This document shows, one piece after another, positions 6,419 through 8,774 of a DNA stretch of 8,774 bases (positions are counted from its first letter, which is position 1; every line of letters starts with the position of its first letter). The notes below the pieces were generated by a model that saw nothing but the letters and a program-made list of their open reading frames with translations, made no database searches and was not told the DNA's origin. The translations under genes and the position numbers were made by a program. Source of the DNA: Candidatus Schekmanbacteria bacterium GWA2_38_11 (GTDB taxonomy: Bacteria; Schekmanbacteria; GWA2-38-11). Where the stretch lies: contig MGDB01000031.1 in the NCBI GenBank assembly GCA_001790645.1, forward strand, positions 1 to 8,774. Reading direction: 5' to 3'.

Positions 6419-8066
6419 AAAACCAAAAGTTAGTGTGGTGATGTCTGTTTATAACGGAGAAAACTATCTATCCAGTGCAATAGATAGTATCATTAATCAG
6501 ACTCTTACTGACTTTGAATTCGTTATTATAAATGATGGCTCCATTGATGGAACACCTGAAATCTTAAACGAATGTAAAAAAAAAGAGCCGCGAATAAGAG
6601 TTTTTCATCAGGAAAATATGGGACTGGTTAAGTCGCTTAATAAGGCAATTTCTTTATCTAAAGGAGCCTATATAGCAAGGCAAGACCCAGATGATATATC
6701 CCTGCCCGAGAGATTTGAAAAACAGGTAAAATTCCTTGACCAGAATCCTGATATAGCTCTTGTAGGGACAGTTTTTCAGGTTAACGATGAAAATGATGAT
6801 GCAGTTGGGGGCACAAAAATTCCTCTTTCAGATGAACAAATCCGCACCCATTTAATATCATCCAATTGTTTTGGTCATGGAACAGTAATGATCAGGAAAT
6901 CCTGCTTAGAGGAAACAGGAGCATATGATGAAAGCTTTAAATATGCGCAAGACTACGACCTCTGGTTGAGATTATCAGAGAGATTCAAGGTAAGTAATTT
7001 GAATGAAACTCTATATATCTGGCGAAGGCGCAATGACGCTGCTTCAGTACGGAATAAATATGAACAGGAGGAGTATGCACGGATTGCAAAACAGAATGCC
7101 CTTATAAGAAGAAATAAAAAAATTATAAAAACAAAACTTCCTGTGGTAAGTGTTATTGTTCCAACTTTTAACCGTCCTGAAATGCTTAAAGAGGCTGTTG
7201 CAAGTATCCTTGGTCAAACTTATCAATCCTTTGAAATAATAGTAGTCAATGACGCTGGCGAAGATGTAGAAAAATTAATTGAAGGATTCCAGGACGAAAG
7301 GATTGTTTATCTGAAGCATGAACAGAACAAAGGGTTAGCAGCTTCAAGAAATACCGGAATAGCTGCGGCAAAGGGAAAATATATTTCGTATCTGGATGAT
7401 GACGACATTTTTTATCCGGATCATCTTGCAATGCTTATTAATAATCTTGAAAAAGGAAATTACAAAGTTGCTTTCCCCAAAGCCTACCGTGCCATACAAG
7501 CTATCCTGCCTGATGGGAAGCGCAGAACAATTACAAAAGATGTACCTTATAAGGAAGCTTTTGATAAAGAATTTTTTCTTGTGGAAAACTACATTCCTAT
7601 TATTGCAATTGTACATGACAGATCCTGTTTAGATAAGGCAGGGAGTTTTGATGAAAATCTCAAAGTTTTTGAAGACTGGGACTTTTTAATCAGGTTATCA
7701 CGAATATATGATTTTTTACATATTCCTGAATTTACATGCGAGGTAAGAATTCGGCTTGATAACAGCAATATGACATTTAGCATGTGGGATAAATTTCTTA
7801 AGACTAAAAATGAGATTTATACAAAATATGAGCAATATACCAAGAATAAACCCCATATTTCTGAACTTCAAAATAAATCTGTTGCAAACCTTAAGGGAAT
7901 GGTTAACCGTTCAGAATCATTTGTGGAAATTTTGTTTGCAGAGAAAGAAGCAGAGATGAGAGAAGCACTAAAGGGAAAGGATGCACGAATAAAGCAACTC
8001 CAAGAATTCGTTGATAAAGTAAAGAACAGTTTTTTTTACAAAATATACAAAAAGTTTCAGCTATAA
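6411..8066 (+). CDS. Tandem GT2 family glycosyltransferase with coiled-coil tail
   Basis: This 551-residue cytoplasmic protein has two GT-A fold glycosyltransferase domains. Domain 1 (about 5-235) shows VSVVMSVYNGENYL (7-20), nucleotide-binding IINDGS (39-44), an Asp-rich metal motif in RQDPDD (90-95) and QDYDLWLRL (180-188). Domain 2 (about 244-450) shows VSVIVPTFNRPEML (246-259), VVNDAG (278-283), the metal motif YLDDDD (327-332) and EDWDFLIRLS (421-430). Both domains keep their acidic residues, so both may be active and add two sugars or alternating linkages. Residues 505-540 are charged and heptad-like (probable coiled coil), ending in a basic-aromatic KNSFFYKIYKKF that may touch the membrane. 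An upstream in-frame ATG at 6384 would add nine residues (MILARGSKA). I chose 6411 because family members start just before the first strand and it overlaps the radical SAM stop by only eight bases; AGAGG lies ten bases upstream. Confidence 0.92.
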   Translation: MFEKPKVSVVMSVYNGENYLSSAIDSIINQTLTDFEFVIINDGSIDGTPEILNECKKKEPRIRVFHQENMGLVKSLNKAISLSKGAYIARQDPDDISLPERFEKQVKFLDQNPDIALVGTVFQVNDENDDAVGGTKIPLSDEQIRTHLISSNCFGHGTVMIRKSCLEETGAYDESFKYAQDYDLWLRLSERFKVSNLNETLYIWRRRNDAASVRNKYEQEEYARIAKQNALIRRNKKIIKTKLPVVSVIVPTFNRPEMLKEAVASILGQTYQSFEIIVVNDAGEDVEKLIEGFQDERIVYLKHEQNKGLAASRNTGIAAAKGKYISYLDDDDIFYPDHLAMLINNLEKGNYKVAFPKAYRAIQAILPDGKRRTITKDVPYKEAFDKEFFLVENYIPIIAIVHDRSCLDKAGSFDENLKVFEDWDFLIRLSRIYDFLHIPEFTCEVRIRLDNSNMTFSMWDKFLKTKNEIYTKYEQYTKNKPHISELQNKSVANLKGMVNRSESFVEILFAEKEAEMREALKGKDARIKQLQEFVDKVKNSFFYKIYKKFQL

Positions 8067-8092
8067 AACTCAATGTTAAACTTATTTAAAGT

Positions 8093-8689
8093 ATGAGAGG
8101 AAAAATATTTGGAGCGAGAGTTATAAATAAGATTGAAGTTCTCTGCTGCAATAATAAGGAACTTGCAATAGTTACCGGAACAAAAGAAGTTAATAAAATA
8201 TCAGAGTTTTCTGAAAAACTAAAGAAAACTTCTGCGGATATAGGTATCTCCCTTATCGTTAATGGAAATTCTGTTGAACCTTTGTTACCTCAAAATATTT
8301 TTAAAAGTATAATTTTTAAAGATAAAGGCAATGGCGGAATATTTAAGAAAATAAAAAAAAGTTTTAGTTTGGTTAATTATCTAAGAAAAAATAGGTTTGA
8401 TGTAGTTTCTATTTATTATGGGAATACGCTTAAGGATACAAATATATCAGGAGAACTTGGCGGATTTTTGAGCAATTCAAAATCAGTAATAGGAATTGAT
8501 GGAAATGGGCAACTGTACTTACTCAGTAATAAATTCTTCATATATAAACTGTTTTCTTTTTTAGTAAAACCAATTATCTGGTCTGCTTTATTGGTTATAC
8601 TGTTATTTTATGTTGTTATCTTCTGGAGTATCATTTTCTTCTTAATGTTAGTATCAGATAAGATCCTTTATCCTAAAAGAGCCATCTGA
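8093..8689 (+). CDS. Unrecognised protein with C-terminal membrane segment(s)
   Basis: I do not recognise this 198-residue protein. Residues 1-145 alternate strand-like and helix-like segments in the manner of a Rossmann domain: ELAIVTGT (23-30), EVNKISEFSEKLKK (32-45), GISLIVNG (51-58), LVNYLRKNRFDVVSIYYGN (93-111) and SVIGIDGNGQLYLL (131-144). The FDVV...GN...ELGGFL...VIGIDG progression faintly recalls the N-terminal half of GT-B enzymes such as heptosyltransferases, but no catalytic or donor-binding half follows. Instead residues about 152-187 are strongly hydrophobic (one long or two short membrane helices), ending with positively charged LYPKRAI. There is no N-terminal signal peptide, so the soluble part is probably cytoplasmic. 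An in-frame TAA at 8087-8089 just upstream fixes ATG 8093 as the first start; no Shine-Dalgarno sequence is visible. The next glycosyltransferase begins one base after its stop, suggesting coupled translation and a shared task. Confidence 0.75.
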   Translation: MRGKIFGARVINKIEVLCCNNKELAIVTGTKEVNKISEFSEKLKKTSADIGISLIVNGNSVEPLLPQNIFKSIIFKDKGNGGIFKKIKKSFSLVNYLRKNRFDVVSIYYGNTLKDTNISGELGGFLSNSKSVIGIDGNGQLYLLSNKFFIYKLFSFLVKPIIWSALLVILLFYVVIFWSIIFFLMLVSDKILYPKRAI

Positions 8690-8690
8690 C

Positions 8691-8774
8691 ATGGATTTAG
8701 TATCTATAAATATAGTAAACTGGAATGGGATGAAGTACATAAACCAGTGCCTTGAATCTATCGAAAAACAGACT
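8691..8774 (+). CDS. GT2 family glycosyltransferase, N-terminal fragment (runs off the window)
   Basis: Twenty-eight codons are visible and remain open to the window edge. They read VSINIVNWNG followed by KYINQCLESIEKQT, the first beta strand and helix of a GT2 (GT-A fold) glycosyltransferase; the V-N-W-N-G variant is typical of the rhamnosyltransferase-like WcaA/RfbF group. The ATG is one base after the stop of the preceding membrane protein, so it is probably translated by coupling. The donor-binding and catalytic residues lie beyond the edge, so specificity cannot be judged. Confidence 0.85.
   Translation, partial: MDLVSINIVNWNGMKYINQCLESIEKQT

Noticed and set aside
8073..8096. Seven-codon leader peptide MLNLFKV whose TGA overlaps the ATG at 8093
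   Set aside because: The ATGA overlap is neat, but there is no ribosome site, no codon run or attenuator structure, and so short a frame is expected by chance.
1..8774. CRISPR arrays, tRNA or rRNA genes, transposases, toxin-antitoxin or phage genes
   Set aside because: No regularly spaced repeats, tRNA-like cloverleaf, rRNA signature or mobile-element protein was seen in the reading on either strand.

Overview
The window is an AT-rich stretch of an uncultured-looking bacterial chromosome. Every gene is on the + strand. The left edge holds the last 44 codons of a secA-like gene, ending in a SEC-C zinc motif. After a 272-base intergenic region comes a surface-polysaccharide locus that runs off the right edge. 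The organism cannot be named from this sequence. A Wzm/Wzt-type glycan exporter favours a Gram-negative (diderm) cell, although such exporters also occur in Gram-positives. The intergenic hairpin of the form TCCCCCTTT...AAAGAGGGA resembles a family I remember from deltaproteobacterial, Nitrospirae-like and candidate-phylum genomes.

Layout: secA 3' end (1-135); intergenic region with the C-rich hairpin repeat (136-407); a sugar-nucleotide epimerase with a four-cysteine zinc-ribbon-like insert (408-1526); a palindromic, terminator-like element (1563-1580); wzm ABC-2 permease (1592-2374); wzt ATPase with a C-terminal glycan-recognition domain (2384-3622); a poorly coding gap that may hold a decayed reading frame (3623-3878); a SAM methyltransferase (3879-4547, start uncertain); a hexapeptide acyltransferase (4552-5121); a radical SAM protein with a B12-binding-like N-terminal domain (5138-6418); a two-domain GT2 glycosyltransferase with a coiled-coil tail (6411-8066); an unrecognised membrane-anchored protein (8093-8689); and the start of another GT2 glycosyltransferase (8691 to the edge).

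How the genes fit together: the epimerase would supply an activated sugar and the GT2 enzymes would build the chain on a lipid carrier. The acyltransferase and methyltransferase would decorate or cap it. Wzt would recognise the finished chain, and Wzm/Wzt would export it across the inner membrane. The radical SAM protein and the 198-residue membrane protein have no assigned step and are the most interesting members. No initiating sugar-phosphate transferase, polymerase or ligase lies in the window, so the locus continues beyond it. Only the epimerase has a clear Shine-Dalgarno sequence; the rest of the apparent operon starts from weak or absent ones.
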